A stretch of 64,000 nucleotides of DNA, from positions 26,324 through 90,323 of the forward strand of contig NZ_JASJOE010000009.1 in assembly GCF_030163755.1 (NCBI RefSeq). The letters are read 5' to 3'. The position numbers and the translations under genes were made by a program. The notes below the pieces were generated by a model. The model was given only the letters and a program-made list of their open reading frames with translations, did not search any database and was not told the origin of the DNA. This DNA comes from Roseicyclus amphidinii. GTDB lineage: Bacteria > Pseudomonadota > Alphaproteobacteria > Rhodobacterales > Rhodobacteraceae. Shown here one piece after another: positions 34,498 to 45,651 of the stretch; positions within the stretch are counted from its first letter, which is position 1; the number at the start of each line of letters is the position of its first letter.

Positions 34498-35334
34498 ATG
34501 CGCGACGATCAGAATGCCGAATCCCCCCGCCGGGCGCGGGGCCGCCCAAAGGCTTGGGACGACAAGACCGAGCAGAACACGATCAAGTCGCTCGACCGGG
34601 CGATGGCGGTGTTCGAGCATCTCTCGACGATGCAGGGCGCGACCCTGTCCGAGCTGGCCGCCGATACCGAGCAGTCGCCGGCGACGACCTACCGTATCCT
34701 GACGACGCTCGAGGCCCGCGGGCTGGTGGAGTTCGATGCAAGCGCGCAGCTGTGGCACATCGGGCCGCGCGCCTTCCTGATCGGGGCGCGGTACCTGCGC
34801 CGCACCTCGGTGGTGGACCGGGCGCGGCCGATCCTGCGGCGGTTGATGGAGGCGACGGGCGAGACCGCGAACCTCGGCATCGCGCGGGAAAGCCATGTGC
34901 TTTTCGTGAGCCAGGTGGAAAGCCATGCCTCGATCCGGGCGTTCTTTCCGCCCGGCTCGCTGTCGCCGATGCATGCCTCGGGGATCGGCAAGGCGCTTCT
35001 GGCGCAGATGACCGATGACCGGCTGTCGCGCTACATCGCCACCGCGCCGCTGGACCGGTTCACAGTGCGCACGCTGACCGATCCGGGCGACTTGCGCGCC
35101 GATCTGCAGGAGACACGGGCGCGCGGCTTTGCCATCGACGACGAGGAAAAGACCGAAGGGATGCGCTGCATCGCGGCCCCTGTCTTCGACTGGAACGGAG
35201 AGGCGGTGGCGGGGCTGTCGGTCTCCGGCCCGGTGAGCCGGGTGTCGGAGGCCGAGACGCCTCGGCTGGCCGATGCGGTGACGCGGGCGGCGGACGAGCT
35301 GTCGGCGGCGCTGGGCGCGGATCGCAAGGGCTGA
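34498..35334 (+). CDS. bhcR: IclR-family regulator of the beta-hydroxyaspartate cycle
   Basis: A 278-residue regulator. Residues about 28-85 form the winged helix (TIKSLDRAMAVFEHLS, ATLSELAADTEQSPATTYRIL) and the rest is the IclR effector domain with HASGIGKALLAQM and the RGFAIDDEEKTEGMRCIAAPVFD signature. Divergent from bhcA over 172 bases, the same arrangement as in Paracoccus denitrificans, where BhcR controls bhcABCD in response to glyoxylate. Orthology is inferred from family and place. Confidence 0.9.
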   Translation: MRDDQNAESPRRARGRPKAWDDKTEQNTIKSLDRAMAVFEHLSTMQGATLSELAADTEQSPATTYRILTTLEARGLVEFDASAQLWHIGPRAFLIGARYLRRTSVVDRARPILRRLMEATGETANLGIARESHVLFVSQVESHASIRAFFPPGSLSPMHASGIGKALLAQMTDDRLSRYIATAPLDRFTVRTLTDPGDLRADLQETRARGFAIDDEEKTEGMRCIAAPVFDWNGEAVAGLSVSGPVSRVSEAETPRLADAVTRAADELSAALGADRKG

Positions 35335-35337
35335 AGC

Positions 35338-36252
35338 TCAGGCGAGCGCGGCGAGGCGGTCGAGGTTCCGTTCGAGGCAGTCGAGGAAGCGGTCGCGCAG
35401 CGGGTCGCGCACATCGGCGGCCCATGCGGCGGCAAGGTGCAACCGGCGGATGGGCTGGCCCGTGGGCGTGAGCAGCGGGCGGAAGGCGACGCCGTCGGTG
35501 CGGACCTGCGCCGACCAGCGCGGCACCACGGCAAGGCCGAGACCGGCGGCGACCAGGCCGACGATGGTGTGCTTCTCCTCGGCGATCTGGGCGATGCGCG
35601 CGCTGTGGCCATGCTCCAGCATCAGCTTGATGGTCAGGTCGTGACTGTGCGGGCGCGACTGGCGGTCGGGCACGATCAGCGGTGCGTCCGACAGGTCGTC
35701 GACGCTCAGGCTGTCGCGGGCGGCCAGCGGGTGCCCCTCGGGCAGGGCGACGACGGTGCTTTCGGAGAGCAGCGCGCGCGTGACAAGCCGCGGGTCGCGC
35801 CGGTCGGGCGGGCGCAGGATGGCCAGGTCGAGGCGGCCCGACAGAAGCCGGGGGATGAGCTGGATCGTCTTGCGCTCCTCGATATGGACGGTGACCTCGG
35901 GGGCCTCGTCGCGGAAGAGCGGCAGGACCTGCGGCAAAAGCCCCGCGGCGGCGCTGTCTATCGCGCCGATGGCAAGGCGGCGTGCGCCGCTGCGGCCAAG
36001 CCCGCGGGCGCGCGTCTCGAAGGCTTCGGCCTCGGCCAGGAGGCGGCGGGCATCCGGCAAAAGCTCCTGCCCGGCGGGGGTCAGGCTGACCTGCCGCGTG
36101 GTGCGCTGCACCAGCGTCGCGCCGAGGTGATCCTCGAGCGCGCGCAGGCGGCGGCCGAGCGTGGCGGGAAGCATGTCGAGCCGCCGCGCGGCGCGGCCGA
36201 AATGCAGCTCGTCGGCGACGGCGAGGAAACAGGCGAGATCGGCGAGGGTCAT
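35338..36252 (-). CDS. LysR-family transcriptional regulator (DmlR-like)
   Basis: A 304-residue LysR protein: N-terminal HTH (LADLACFLAVADELHFGRAARRLDM split around helix 2-3; PATLGRRLRALEDHLG) and a C-terminal periplasmic-binding-like effector domain. It is convergent with bhcR (3 bases between stops) and divergent from the tartrate/D-malate dehydrogenase, which is therefore the probable target with tartrate or malate as effector. Confidence 0.88.
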   Translation of the reverse strand: MTLADLACFLAVADELHFGRAARRLDMLPATLGRRLRALEDHLGATLVQRTTRQVSLTPAGQELLPDARRLLAEAEAFETRARGLGRSGARRLAIGAIDSAAAGLLPQVLPLFRDEAPEVTVHIEERKTIQLIPRLLSGRLDLAILRPPDRRDPRLVTRALLSESTVVALPEGHPLAARDSLSVDDLSDAPLIVPDRQSRPHSHDLTIKLMLEHGHSARIAQIAEEKHTIVGLVAAGLGLAVVPRWSAQVRTDGVAFRPLLTPTGQPIRRLHLAAAWAADVRDPLRDRFLDCLERNLDRLAALA

Positions 36253-36263
36253 GGGGGTCCGGA

Positions 36264-36288
36264 TATTATTGCAGGACTGTATATAATG
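36264..36288. promoter_or_regulatory. Candidate promoter and LysR operator for the dehydrogenase gene
   Basis: A perfect minus-10 box TATAAT lies at 36282-36287 and no good minus-35 is seen upstream, as expected for an activator-dependent promoter. ATTAT at 36264-36269 and ATAAT at 36283-36287 form a dyad around it, a plausible LysR site. Confidence 0.5.
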
Positions 36289-36362
36289 ATCTGGGACTTG
36301 AGGCGAGGGGGGCTGCGCCGTTACCCCGCTGCCAGATGCAACCCGAGCCGGAGGTTTCCGCC

Positions 36363-37433
36363 ATGCAAAGCTACAAGATCGCCGCCATTCCCGCCGACGG
36401 TATCGGCCCCGAGGTGATCGAGGCCGGGCTCGCCGTGCTCGAGGCCGTGGCCGCGCGCGAGGGGTTCGCGCTGGAGGTCACGCAATTCGACTGGGGCTCG
36501 GACTATTACAAGCGCCATGGCGAGATGATGCCGGCCGATGGCCCCGAGCAGCTGAAGGGCCATGACGCGATCTATTTCGGCGCGGTGGGTGCGCCGGATG
36601 TGCCCGATCACATCACGCTCTGGGGCCTGCGCCTGCCGATCTGCCAGGGGTTCGACCAATATGCCAACGTGCGCCCCACGCGCATCCTGCCGGGGATCAA
36701 GGCGCCCTTGGCGGGCGTGGGGCCGGGGGATCTCGACTGGGTGATCGTGCGCGAGAACTCGGAAGGCGAATACTCCGGCCACGGCGGGCGCGCGCATCGC
36801 GGCCTGCCCGAGGAGGTGGCGACGGAGGTGTCGATCTTCACCCGCGTGGGGGTGACGCGGATCATGCGCTATGCCTTCGCGCTGGCGCAGTCGCGGCCCC
36901 GCAAGCTGTTGACGGTGGTCACGAAATCCAACGCGCAGCGGTTCGGCATGGTGATGTGGGACGAGATCGCGGCCGAGGTGGCCAAGGAGTTCCCGGACGT
37001 CACCTGGGACAAGATGCTGGTTGACGCGATGACGGTGCGGATGGTGAAGAACCCGCAGTCGCTCGACACGATCGTGGCGACGAACCTGCATGCCGACATC
37101 CTGTCGGATCTCGCGGGCGCGCTGGCGGGCTCTCTGGGCGTTGCGCCGACGGCCAACATCGACCCCGAGCGGCGCTTTCCCTCGATGTTCGAGCCGATCC
37201 ACGGCTCGGCCTTCGACATCGTGGGCAAGGGCATCGCCAATCCGGTGGCGAGCTTCTGGACCGCGGCGCAGATGCTGGAGCATCTCGGCCAGCCCGCGGC
37301 GGCGACGCGGCTGATGGCGGCAGTCGAACAGGTCTGCGCGGCGGGCATCCTGACGCCTGACGTGGGCGGCACCGCCACCACGCAGGAGGTGACCGACGCG
37401 GTGGTCGAGGCGGTGCGGGGCGCAAACGCCTGA
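36363..37433 (+). CDS. Tartrate dehydrogenase / D-malate dehydrogenase
   Basis: A 356-residue beta-decarboxylating dehydrogenase of the isopropylmalate/isocitrate family (TtuC/DmlA type), NAD-dependent and requiring Mn or Mg. IAAIPADGIGPEVIEAGL is the family start, DHITLWGLRLPICQGFDQYANVRP marks the TtuC branch, ENSEGEYSG binds the substrate, and ADILSDLAGALAGSLG plus EPIHGSAFDIVGKGIANP complete the dinucleotide site. It turns D-malate to pyruvate or tartrate to oxaloglycolate. Expected to be under the divergent LysR gene. Confidence 0.9.
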   Translation: MQSYKIAAIPADGIGPEVIEAGLAVLEAVAAREGFALEVTQFDWGSDYYKRHGEMMPADGPEQLKGHDAIYFGAVGAPDVPDHITLWGLRLPICQGFDQYANVRPTRILPGIKAPLAGVGPGDLDWVIVRENSEGEYSGHGGRAHRGLPEEVATEVSIFTRVGVTRIMRYAFALAQSRPRKLLTVVTKSNAQRFGMVMWDEIAAEVAKEFPDVTWDKMLVDAMTVRMVKNPQSLDTIVATNLHADILSDLAGALAGSLGVAPTANIDPERRFPSMFEPIHGSAFDIVGKGIANPVASFWTAAQMLEHLGQPAAATRLMAAVEQVCAAGILTPDVGGTATTQEVTDAVVEAVRGANA

Positions 37434-37454
37434 GCGCGCGACGGCCTTTGGTGA

Positions 37455-37531
37455 TGGCGACCCCTGAAGGACTCGAACCCTCAACCTGCTGATTAGAAGT
37501 CAGCTGCTCTATCCTGTTGAGCTAAGGGGCC
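37455..37531 (-). tRNA. tRNA-Arg(TCT)
   Basis: The minus strand reads a full cloverleaf starting GGCCCCTTAGCTCAACAGG with anticodon loop CTTCTAA (anticodon TCT), T loop GTTCGAGTCC and encoded CCA at the 3' end. The acceptor stem pairs fully with one G-T pair. Confidence 0.95.
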
Positions 37532-37630
37532 GCTTGGGGCCTTGAATAGCGGACCGTTCCGGTCCGGTCCACGCTCAAAGCGCGCGGTCGTCGTGTGTTC
37601 GACCGCGCCGGACCCTGCGCCCCGGCCTGC

Positions 37631-38488
37631 TCAGCCGGGGCTCATCCCGCGCAGGCGTTCGGAGCGGCGGCGCAGGATCTCGACCACGCTCAACAGAAGG
37701 ATCGAGATCACCACGAGGATCGTCGCCACCGCAAGGATCGTCGGGCTGATCTGCTCGCGCAGGCCCGTGAACATCTGCCAGGGCAGGGTCTGCTGGCCTG
37801 CAGAGCCGACGAAGATCACCACCACGACCTCGTCGAAGCTGGTGATGAAGGCGAACAGCCCCCCCGAGATCACGCCGGGCAGGATCAGCGGCATCTGGAT
37901 CCGGAAGAAGGTCGTCACGGGGTTCGCGCCGAGGCTGGCCGCGGCCCGTGTCAGCGAGCGGTCGAAGCCCACCAGCGTCGCCGTCACGGTGATGATGACG
38001 AAGGGAATGCCGAGCGCCGCATGCGCCAGCACGACGCCCCAATAGGTGCCTTGCAGGCCCACGCGGGAGTAGAAGAAATACATGCCCGCCGCCGAGATGA
38101 TCAGCGGCACGATCATCGGCGAGATCATGATCGCCATGATCGTGCCCTTGAAGGGCACGTGGCTCTGGCTGAGGCCGATGGCGGCCAGCGTCCCGAGCGA
38201 GACGGCGAGCAAGGTCGCCATGGGCGCGATCAGGACCGAGTTGCGCAGCGCCTGTTGCCAGTCGGGATTGGTGAAGAAATCGACGTAGTGCTTCAGGCTG
38301 TAGGCCTCGGGCTCGAAGGCCAGCATGCCGGGCGTGAAGGTGAAGAAATCCTCGGCGTTGAAGCTGAGCGGGATGATGGTGAGGATCGGCGCCATCAGGA
38401 AGAAGAAGATCAACCCGCAGAGCACGCGGAACCCGTAGAACCAGATCCGCTGGCCGGTGGTGGCATAGGGGGGAAGCTTGTGGTCCAT
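37631..38488 (-). CDS. potC: ABC transporter permease, PotC type
   Basis: A 285-residue inner-membrane permease with six predicted helices. The EAA-loop sequence RAAASLGANPVTTFFRIQMPLILPG contacts the ATPase. It is the last gene of the PotABD-type operon and starts 5 bases after the PotB-like stop. In the family such pairs move spermidine, putrescine or other cationic amines and amides; context suggests a link with ectoine breakdown. Confidence 0.88.
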   Translation of the reverse strand: MDHKLPPYATTGQRIWFYGFRVLCGLIFFFLMAPILTIIPLSFNAEDFFTFTPGMLAFEPEAYSLKHYVDFFTNPDWQQALRNSVLIAPMATLLAVSLGTLAAIGLSQSHVPFKGTIMAIMISPMIVPLIISAAGMYFFYSRVGLQGTYWGVVLAHAALGIPFVIITVTATLVGFDRSLTRAAASLGANPVTTFFRIQMPLILPGVISGGLFAFITSFDEVVVVIFVGSAGQQTLPWQMFTGLREQISPTILAVATILVVISILLLSVVEILRRRSERLRGMSPG

Positions 38489-38493
38489 GGCGA

Positions 38494-40209
38494 TTATCCC
38501 AGCTTCACGTTGTCGATGCCGACCAACCGGTCATAGAGCCAGTAGAGCGCCAGCACGAGGATCAGCAGGATCGATCCCAGCGCGGCCGCGAGGCCCCAGT
38601 TCAGGCTGTCGGAGATGTGGAAGGCGATCCGGTTCGAGATGAAGATGCCGGTGCGGCCACCGACCAGTTCCGGCGTGATGTAGTAGCCGATCGACAGGAT
38701 GAAGACGAGGATGCAGCCCGCCCCGATCCCCGGCACCGATTGCGGGAAATAGACCCGCCAGAAGGCCGTGGAATTGGTCGCGCCCAGCGATTTCGCCGCG
38801 CGGACGTAGGAGGGCGGGATGGTCTTCATCACCGAGTAGAGCGGCAGGATCATGAAGGGCAGCAGGATGTGGGTCATGGCGATGACCGTGCCGACCTGGT
38901 TGTTGATCAGGGCAAGCCGCGCGTCATCGGCCACGAGGCCCAGCCACACCAGCGTGTCGTTGATCACGCCCTGTTGCTGGAGCAGCACCTTCCACGCGCT
39001 CGTGCGCACCAGGAGCGAGGTCCAGAACGGCAGCAGGACGAGGATGAGAAGCAGGTTCGACGTGCGCATCGGCAGGTTCGAGAGCAGGTAGGCGATCGGG
39101 TAGCCGAGCAGCACGCACAGCCCCATGATGGTCAGCGACAGCACGATGGTGCGCCAGAAGAGCATCAGGTAGATCTGCTGTTCCTCGGGCTGCATCTCGA
39201 TGCCTTGCGGGGTCAGCTGCAGGTCGAGCGCGGCGAGGAAGTAGCCGGCCGTGTAGGGGTCGGAGAAGGTCTGGATCGTCTCCCAGGTCTTCAGGTCGCC
39301 CCAGCCGTCGTCCATGTCGATGAAGAACGCGGGCAGGTCGGTTGCCTCGAAGCCTGCCGCAACGCCCGCGGCCTCTTGCACCAGCGCGGCCTGCGGGCCG
39401 TCATAGGCGGCGATGGTGGCGGCGGGCTGGCGCAGGAGGTCGCGGTAGAGGGCGAGGTAGACCGTGTTCCAGGGCTCTTCCGCCGTCGGGCTGTCTTCGT
39501 CCTCCTGCTGGATCGTGGTGGCGAAGGAGCGATACGCGTCCGCGGTTTCGGGCAGGGTGGCGGCGATGCCGCCGGCAAGGCGGAAGGCCGGCTCGGCCTC
39601 GTCGAAGGGGCGGTCTGCGGCATCGGCCGCGTCGGCGCGCGCGGCCCAGTCGGCCTGCGCCGCGATCCAGTCGGGGGCGGCCATCAGGGCCACCCAGGCG
39701 GCCGGGTCTTCCCATTGCGGGTTCAGGTCGATGAACTGCTCGGCCTGCGTCTCGCCAAGGTCGTCGATGCCCCGCCCGGAGCGACGAAAGGTCGAACTGA
39801 TACCGGTGGTCTCGTAGTTGAGGCGGCTTCCGAGGCGGGTGTGGATGCGGCGCTCGGCGGCTTCCATGAAATCATAGGCCAGCGCGGCGAACGTGTCCTG
39901 GGAGGGCAGGTCCTGCGCGTCCCAGTCCTCGAGCGCGACGACGGTGCGCGGCAGCGTCTCGGAGGTGATCTGGTTCTCGACCGAGCGGAACAGCATGTCG
40001 AAGATCGGCGCGACGAAGGTCACCAGCAGGAACAGCAGGAGCGGCGCGATCAGCGCCAGCGCCCGCAGCTTTTGCGCACGCAGGGCGCGGTTCAGGCTTT
40101 GCTTGAGCGGGCGGCCGTCGGCGGCCATGACCGGCCCGGTCTGCTCGGCTTCGGCGCGGCGCGCGTCGGCGGCGGCGCGGCCGATGTTTCCGGTGGCGGC
40201 ATCAGTCAT
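38494..40209 (-). CDS. potB: ABC transporter permease, PotB type with large inserted domain
   Basis: A 571-residue permease, about twice the usual PotB length. One membrane helix (about residues 49-75) is followed by roughly 275 soluble residues, acidic and Ala-rich, then five helices with the EAA motif RAAKSLGATNSTAFWRVYFPQSVPG. The inserted part probably faces the periplasm between helices 1 and 2, where normal PotB has a short loop. It follows the binding-protein gene after 236 bases. Long-loop relatives may exist in this lineage, but the role of the extra domain is unknown. Confidence 0.85.
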   Translation of the reverse strand: MTDAATGNIGRAAADARRAEAEQTGPVMAADGRPLKQSLNRALRAQKLRALALIAPLLLFLLVTFVAPIFDMLFRSVENQITSETLPRTVVALEDWDAQDLPSQDTFAALAYDFMEAAERRIHTRLGSRLNYETTGISSTFRRSGRGIDDLGETQAEQFIDLNPQWEDPAAWVALMAAPDWIAAQADWAARADAADAADRPFDEAEPAFRLAGGIAATLPETADAYRSFATTIQQEDEDSPTAEEPWNTVYLALYRDLLRQPAATIAAYDGPQAALVQEAAGVAAGFEATDLPAFFIDMDDGWGDLKTWETIQTFSDPYTAGYFLAALDLQLTPQGIEMQPEEQQIYLMLFWRTIVLSLTIMGLCVLLGYPIAYLLSNLPMRTSNLLLILVLLPFWTSLLVRTSAWKVLLQQQGVINDTLVWLGLVADDARLALINNQVGTVIAMTHILLPFMILPLYSVMKTIPPSYVRAAKSLGATNSTAFWRVYFPQSVPGIGAGCILVFILSIGYYITPELVGGRTGIFISNRIAFHISDSLNWGLAAALGSILLILVLALYWLYDRLVGIDNVKLG

Positions 40210-40393
40210 TGGGCGCTCTCCAGGTCGCGGGGGCCATCACGCGCGCGACGGCGCGGCGCGGGCTTGGATCCGGGTCGGACGTGTCGCGGCGGGCCATTGG
40301 GTGCCCCTTTCGGTCTTCGCTGAACTGCATTGGGTGTCGTCATCCCCTGCGACAGGGCACCGGCGTGTCGCGGTGCGCTGTCGGACGGGATGC

Positions 40394-40425
40394 GACCCGA
40401 GGCGCAGGCAGGCGCGCCTCGGGTC
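40394..40425 (-). terminator. Attenuating hairpin after the binding-protein gene
   Basis: A perfect 12-bp stem, GACCCGAGGCGC with GCGCCTCGGGTC, and an 8-base loop, begins about 20 bases after the binding-protein stop and precedes the permease genes. No T-run follows, so partial termination or 3'-end protection is likely, which would yield more binding protein than permease. Confidence 0.65.
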
Positions 40426-40445
40426 AGGGTCATCCGATCAGTCGA

Positions 40446-41558
<1,113 letters not shown>

Positions 41559-41675
41559 GTTCGTCTCTCCCTTGGGTTCGAACTTCGGTTCTCTCGTTGC
41601 GTGTGTCGGTGTGACCGTTCTTGTTGGTCTTGGGCCGCCGCACCCGCCAAGGCGGGCCCGGATGATGGCCAATGC

Positions 41676-42761
<1,086 letters not shown>

Positions 42762-42969
42762 GTGCGAACCCAAATCCCAATCCCTGTCTGCGCGCCCCGA
42801 TGTGATCCGGGGCGTCGTTTTTAGATCATCGTCATGTCAGAATCAGTAAAACAAGCCTGCGCCACAAACACAACCAATCAGCGAGCCGATGGACGCATTT
42901 GTCGGTAACATCCTGACTTGAAACGATTGAATAATCGTCCGGGGTGCTGGCTGGCGCGGCTTTCGGCGC
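42762..42969. other. Intergenic stretch between doeB and the transporter genes
   Basis: No gene. AT-richer than its surroundings, with several short T and A runs on the coding strand of the transporter, so an internal promoter for potA-potD-potB-potC is possible. No clear terminator after doeB was seen. Confidence 0.4.
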
Positions 42970-44004
42970 TCAGCTGTCGATTTCGGCGGCGACGACAGCC
43001 ACGCAGTCGCCGGGCTTCACCAGCCCCGGCACATGCCGCGCGACCAGCCGCCCGGAGCGACCGGCGCGCAGGTCCCGCGGCGGCTGGCCGGTGCGGCCGT
43101 GGGGGTAGATCCGGGCGACCGGCTGTCCGGTGTCGACCTGCGCCCCGAGATCCACGAGGAAGCGGATCAGCCCGGCCTCCTCGGAGAAGACGAAGCAGGA
43201 GGCATCGGGCATGTCGAGCCAGCGGGTAGGGGCGGGGTCCGCCGTGCCCTTCAGCACGCCCGCGGCGATCAGCAGGTTGCGACAGCCGCGGCGCGCGATC
43301 TCGACGGTTTCGGCCCGCGCGGTGCCCGCGCCGCCCAGTTCCGTCGTGACGAAGACCTTGCCCATGTCCTCGGCGGTGGTGTCGAACATCCCCTCGGCGT
43401 CGATCTCCAGCATCCGCACCGAGTATGGCGCACCGAAGGCGGCGACCAGCTCGAAGGCGCGGGCTTCCTGCTCGGCGGCTCCGGGTCTGTCGGGCAGGAT
43501 GTGGGCGGCGCAGAAGGGCAGGAAGTCGAGCGTCTTGCCGCCGGAGTGAAAGTCGAGGACGACATCGGCCATCGGCAGCAGCGTCCGGGTGACGTAATCG
43601 GCGATCTTCTCGGTCACGGTCCCGTCGGGGCGGCCCGGAAAGGCGCGGTTGAGATTGCCGCCGTCGATGGGCGAGGTGCGCGTGCCCGCGGCGAAGGCGG
43701 GGGCGTTCAGCGTCGGCAGCAGGATGATGCGCCCCGTCACCTCGGCCGGGTCCAGCGCCAGCGCGAGATCATAGAGCGCGATCGGCCCTTCGTATTCGTC
43801 GCCGTGGTTGCCGCCGACCAGAAGCGCGGTCGGCCCCGGCCCTCCCGCGATCACGGTGATCGGGATCAGCACCGACCCCCAGGCCGAATCGTCGCGGCTC
43901 CAGGGCAGGGTCAGCACGCCGTGCTGCACCCCCTTCGCGTCGAAATCGACCGAGGCCGAGACGGGGGACGGCTTGAGGGGCGGCGGCTCGGCTGGCGACA
44001 CCAT
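42970..44004 (-). CDS. doeB: N-alpha-acetyl-L-2,4-diaminobutyrate deacetylase
   Basis: A 344-residue zinc deacetylase of the succinylglutamate desuccinylase/aspartoacylase family. The zinc site HxxE is in GGNHGDEYEGP (His67, Glu70) and DFHSGGKTLD around residue 150 gives a third ligand. It removes the acetyl group from the product of ectoine hydrolysis, giving 2,4-diaminobutyrate. The assignment among desuccinylase-like enzymes relies on the doeA gene 5 bases upstream. Confidence 0.9.
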   Translation of the reverse strand: MVSPAEPPPLKPSPVSASVDFDAKGVQHGVLTLPWSRDDSAWGSVLIPITVIAGGPGPTALLVGGNHGDEYEGPIALYDLALALDPAEVTGRIILLPTLNAPAFAAGTRTSPIDGGNLNRAFPGRPDGTVTEKIADYVTRTLLPMADVVLDFHSGGKTLDFLPFCAAHILPDRPGAAEQEARAFELVAAFGAPYSVRMLEIDAEGMFDTTAEDMGKVFVTTELGGAGTARAETVEIARRGCRNLLIAAGVLKGTADPAPTRWLDMPDASCFVFSEEAGLIRFLVDLGAQVDTGQPVARIYPHGRTGQPPRDLRAGRSGRLVARHVPGLVKPGDCVAVVAAEIDS

Positions 44005-44009
44005 GGTCT

Positions 44010-45218
44010 TCAGTCCTTGACGAGCAGCTGCCGCGGCACGTTGGCGAGGCATTCCACGCCGGTCTCGGTGATCAGGATCGTTTCCGTGATCTCGAGCCCC
44101 ATGTCCTCGAGCCAGAGGCCGGTCATGAAATGGAAGGTCATGCCGGGTTCCAGCACCGTGCGGTCGCCGGCGCGCAGGCTCATGGTGCGTTCGCCCCAAT
44201 CGGGCGGGTAGCTGACCCCGACGGGGTAACCGGTGCGGTTGTCCTTGACGATGCCGTGCCGCGCCAGCACGCCGAAGAAGGCCAGCGCGACGTCCTCGCA
44301 GGTGTTGCCGGGGCGCGCGGCCTCGAGCCCGGCCTCCATGCCTTCCAGCGTCGCCGCCTCGGCGTCGCGGAACGCCTGCGTCGGGGTGCCGAGGAAGACG
44401 GTTCTCGACAAGGGGCAGTGGTAGCGCCGGTAACAGCCGGCGATTTCGAAGAAGGTGCCTTCGCCCGCGCGCAGGGTTTGGTCGTCCCATGTCAGGTGCG
44501 GTGCGCTTGCGTCGCGGCCCGACGGCAGCAGGGGCACGATCGCCGGGTAGTCGCCGCCCGGACCGTTGCCGCCGCGGATGCCGGCGTCGTAGATCTCGGC
44601 GACCAGATCGCATTTGCGCATGCCGACCTCGACCGTGTCGAAGATGCGCTGGTGCATCCGCTCCACGATGAAGGCGGCTTGCCGCATGTAGTCGATCTCG
44701 GTCGGGGATTTCACCGCCCGCTGCCAGTTCACCAACGCCGTCGCATCGACAAAGCGCGCATTGGGCAGGTTGCGCGTCAGGCTGGCGAAGGCGGCGGCCG
44801 AGAAATAGTAGTTGTCCATCTCGACCCCGATCCGCAGGCCGCCCAGGCCCCGGTCGCGCAGCAGCGCCGAGAGGTGGTCCATCGGGTGCCGCTCGGGGTT
44901 CTGCACGTAGTGGTCGGGATAGCCGAGGATGTTCGCCTCGGGCAGGTAGCTCGTCAGCCGCGCCCCGGCCGCGTCCTGCAGCCGCCCGAACCACATCGGC
45001 GCGCCATGGGGGGGCACGATCACGCATTGGTGGACGTAGAAGGACCAGCCGTCATACCCGGTGAGCCAGTTCATGTTCGACGGATCGGTGACGATCAGAA
45101 GCTCGATCCCGCGCAGCTCCATGGCGCGATGCGTCTTGGCGAGACGATCCGCGAATTCCTCGCGGGTAAAGCGCAGGTTCGGGCCCGTGGGGGCCGCGTG
45201 GATGGCGGTGTCGAGCAT
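44010..45218 (-). CDS. doeA: Ectoine hydrolase
   Basis: A 402-residue M24 (creatinase/Xaa-Pro peptidase-like) enzyme that opens the ectoine ring. The N-terminal part RFTREEFADRLAKTHRAMELRG and TDPSNMNWLTGYDGWSFYVHQC matches DoeA/EutD proteins closely, and the pita-bread domain has GEGTFFEIAGCYRRYHCPLSRT and TFHFMTGLWLEDMGLEITET. First gene of the doeAB-transporter run. The diaminobutyrate transaminase and semialdehyde dehydrogenase (doeD/doeC) are not in the window. Confidence 0.93.
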   Translation of the reverse strand: MLDTAIHAAPTGPNLRFTREEFADRLAKTHRAMELRGIELLIVTDPSNMNWLTGYDGWSFYVHQCVIVPPHGAPMWFGRLQDAAGARLTSYLPEANILGYPDHYVQNPERHPMDHLSALLRDRGLGGLRIGVEMDNYYFSAAAFASLTRNLPNARFVDATALVNWQRAVKSPTEIDYMRQAAFIVERMHQRIFDTVEVGMRKCDLVAEIYDAGIRGGNGPGGDYPAIVPLLPSGRDASAPHLTWDDQTLRAGEGTFFEIAGCYRRYHCPLSRTVFLGTPTQAFRDAEAATLEGMEAGLEAARPGNTCEDVALAFFGVLARHGIVKDNRTGYPVGVSYPPDWGERTMSLRAGDRTVLEPGMTFHFMTGLWLEDMGLEITETILITETGVECLANVPRQLLVKD

Positions 45219-45651
45219 GGGCAGGCCTTCGAGCTGACGGAGCGGGGCGCAAGGCGCGCGCCCCCCGCAAGTCTAGGCGCATCCCCCTGTCCGCCTTGTT
45301 CCGGTGCGACCAGACCGGACGTGGCTGCGACATGCGCCGTCCTGCGTGCAGGGGCGGCGGCGATGACATGCGCCCCGGCATGGCAGGGCCGGGTGCATTT
45401 GGCGGGCTTTGGGCTGGCCGGCCTTGATCGTCCGCCGTAGTCCCAGTTTTTCTTGTTTGAAATCAGGGGCTTTTCTGAGGGGTTTCGGCTTGGGTTCCAG
45501 CCATGGGGCACATCATTGACCAAACGGTCAAATTCATGATCTCACCTAAGCGCGCAAGGCGCTTTGCCGACGCGTCTTGCGCGGTCCGCGGTCCGTCCCG
45601 TCGTGGCGAAGCCGCGAGTGGCAACAACCTGCATTCAACGGAGCGGCAGCA
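45219..45651. other. Gene-free region upstream of doeA with an operator-like palindrome
   Basis: 433 bases without a convincing gene. It holds TTGACC-AAAC-GGTCAA at 45516-45531, very like the RutR/TetR-type consensus TTGACCAnnTGGTCAA with one mismatch, and a small hairpin AAGCGC/GCGCTT near 45550. Either doeA (about 300 bases away) or the small gene at 45652 could be its target. Confidence 0.5.
45516..45531. promoter_or_regulatory. RutR/TetR-like operator candidate
   Basis: TTGACCAAACGGTCAA has 6-bp perfect arms and overlaps a TTGACC minus-35-like element. It resembles the published RutR site consensus but the regulator and target here are unknown. Confidence 0.5.

Noticed and set aside
37455..37531. 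tRNA-Arg as an island attachment site
   Set aside because: No repeated 3' tRNA fragment or integrase gene is seen within the window.
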